From positions 4,430,198-4,494,197 of the forward strand of contig NZ_CM001441.1 of assembly GCF_000244895.1 (NCBI RefSeq): 64,000 bases of DNA, written 5' to 3'. The notes beneath the pieces were generated by a model. It was not told the DNA's origin and searched no databases. It worked only from the letters and a program-made list of their open reading frames with translations. The position numbers were made by a program, and so were the translations under genes. Of the stretch, positions 63,958 to 64,000 are shown piece after piece. This DNA is from Desulfosporosinus youngiae DSM 17734. GTDB lineage: Bacteria; Bacillota; Desulfitobacteriia; Desulfitobacteriales; Desulfitobacteriaceae. Position 1 is the first letter of the stretch. Every line of letters starts with the position of its first letter.

Positions 63958-64000
63958 AATAGTTTGTTCTATAGCTATGCATAATGTAATATTGTTACAA

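Noticed and set aside
1-64000. CRISPR arrays, tRNA and rRNA genes, prophage
   Set aside because: No regularly spaced repeats, no cloverleaf with a T-arm, no rRNA signature and no phage structural genes were seen.

Overview
The window looks like the chromosome of an anaerobic, spore-forming-lineage Firmicute of the Desulfosporosinus/Desulfitobacterium (Peptococcaceae) type. This is inferred from an 11-subunit complex I lacking NuoEFG, a 2-oxoacid:ferredoxin oxidoreductase operon, DUF1638 and DUF169 proteins, T-box leaders, and moderate GC with strong Shine-Dalgarno sites. No tRNA, 5S/16S/23S rRNA or CRISPR array was recognised.

Layout. 1-8.4 kb: amidohydrolase, patatin-like lipase, the YojF/BshB2 pair, two small genes, an IS1634-type insertion sequence with a disrupted transposase, and a homocysteine methyltransferase family gene. 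8.7-11.5 kb: a DUF4342 protein with a two-component system. 11.5-13.5 kb: livF and livG behind a T-box leader. 13.5-15.5 kb: a second, intact IS1634-type element. 15.7-25.5 kb: nuoABCDHIJKLMN on the minus strand, with nuoL broken by two frameshifts. 25.9-29.9 kb: an ABC exporter with its PadR regulator. 30.1-33.7 kb: livK-livH-livM behind a second, nearly identical T-box leader. 33.7-35.9 kb: a membrane protein, queC and a PQ-loop protein. 35.96-36.8 kb: about 840 bp with no gene but many long complementary arms, probably a large structured RNA. 36.9-39.4 kb: hexokinase and thiolase. 39.6-47.7 kb: a DUF2680 protein, then a minus-strand operon korDABC - HEAT-repeat protein - GlmE-like mutase - sucC - sucD. 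48-64 kb: formate/nitrite-type channel, DUF4352 protein, divergent PdxR-like regulator and pyridoxamine kinase, two chemoreceptor-type proteins, DUF1638/PNPOx/Crp-Fnr cluster, a UvrD-type helicase, a long acetyl-CoA synthetase, a MarR regulator and a DUF169 protein.

How it fits together. The kor and suc genes would interconvert 2-oxoglutarate, succinyl-CoA and succinate with ferredoxin as electron carrier. Complex I without NuoEFG probably takes electrons from a donor other than NADH. Thiolase and Acs handle acetyl-CoA. The liv genes were probably once one operon: livM is still followed by the ribosome-binding site and first codons of a lost livG, while the intact livG-livF sit 17 kb away behind another T-box.

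The strongest signals for follow-up are: (1) the gene-free structured-RNA locus at 35.96-36.8 kb; (2) the two IS copies, which created exact target duplications of 267 and 55 bp, in each case starting exactly at the -10 box of a minus-strand promoter; (3) the GlmE-like/HEAT pair inside a 2-oxoglutarate operon with no cobalamin-binding partner; (4) identical 18-bp-spaced repeats carrying the -10 boxes of both the PadR-linked ABC operon and the nuo operon.
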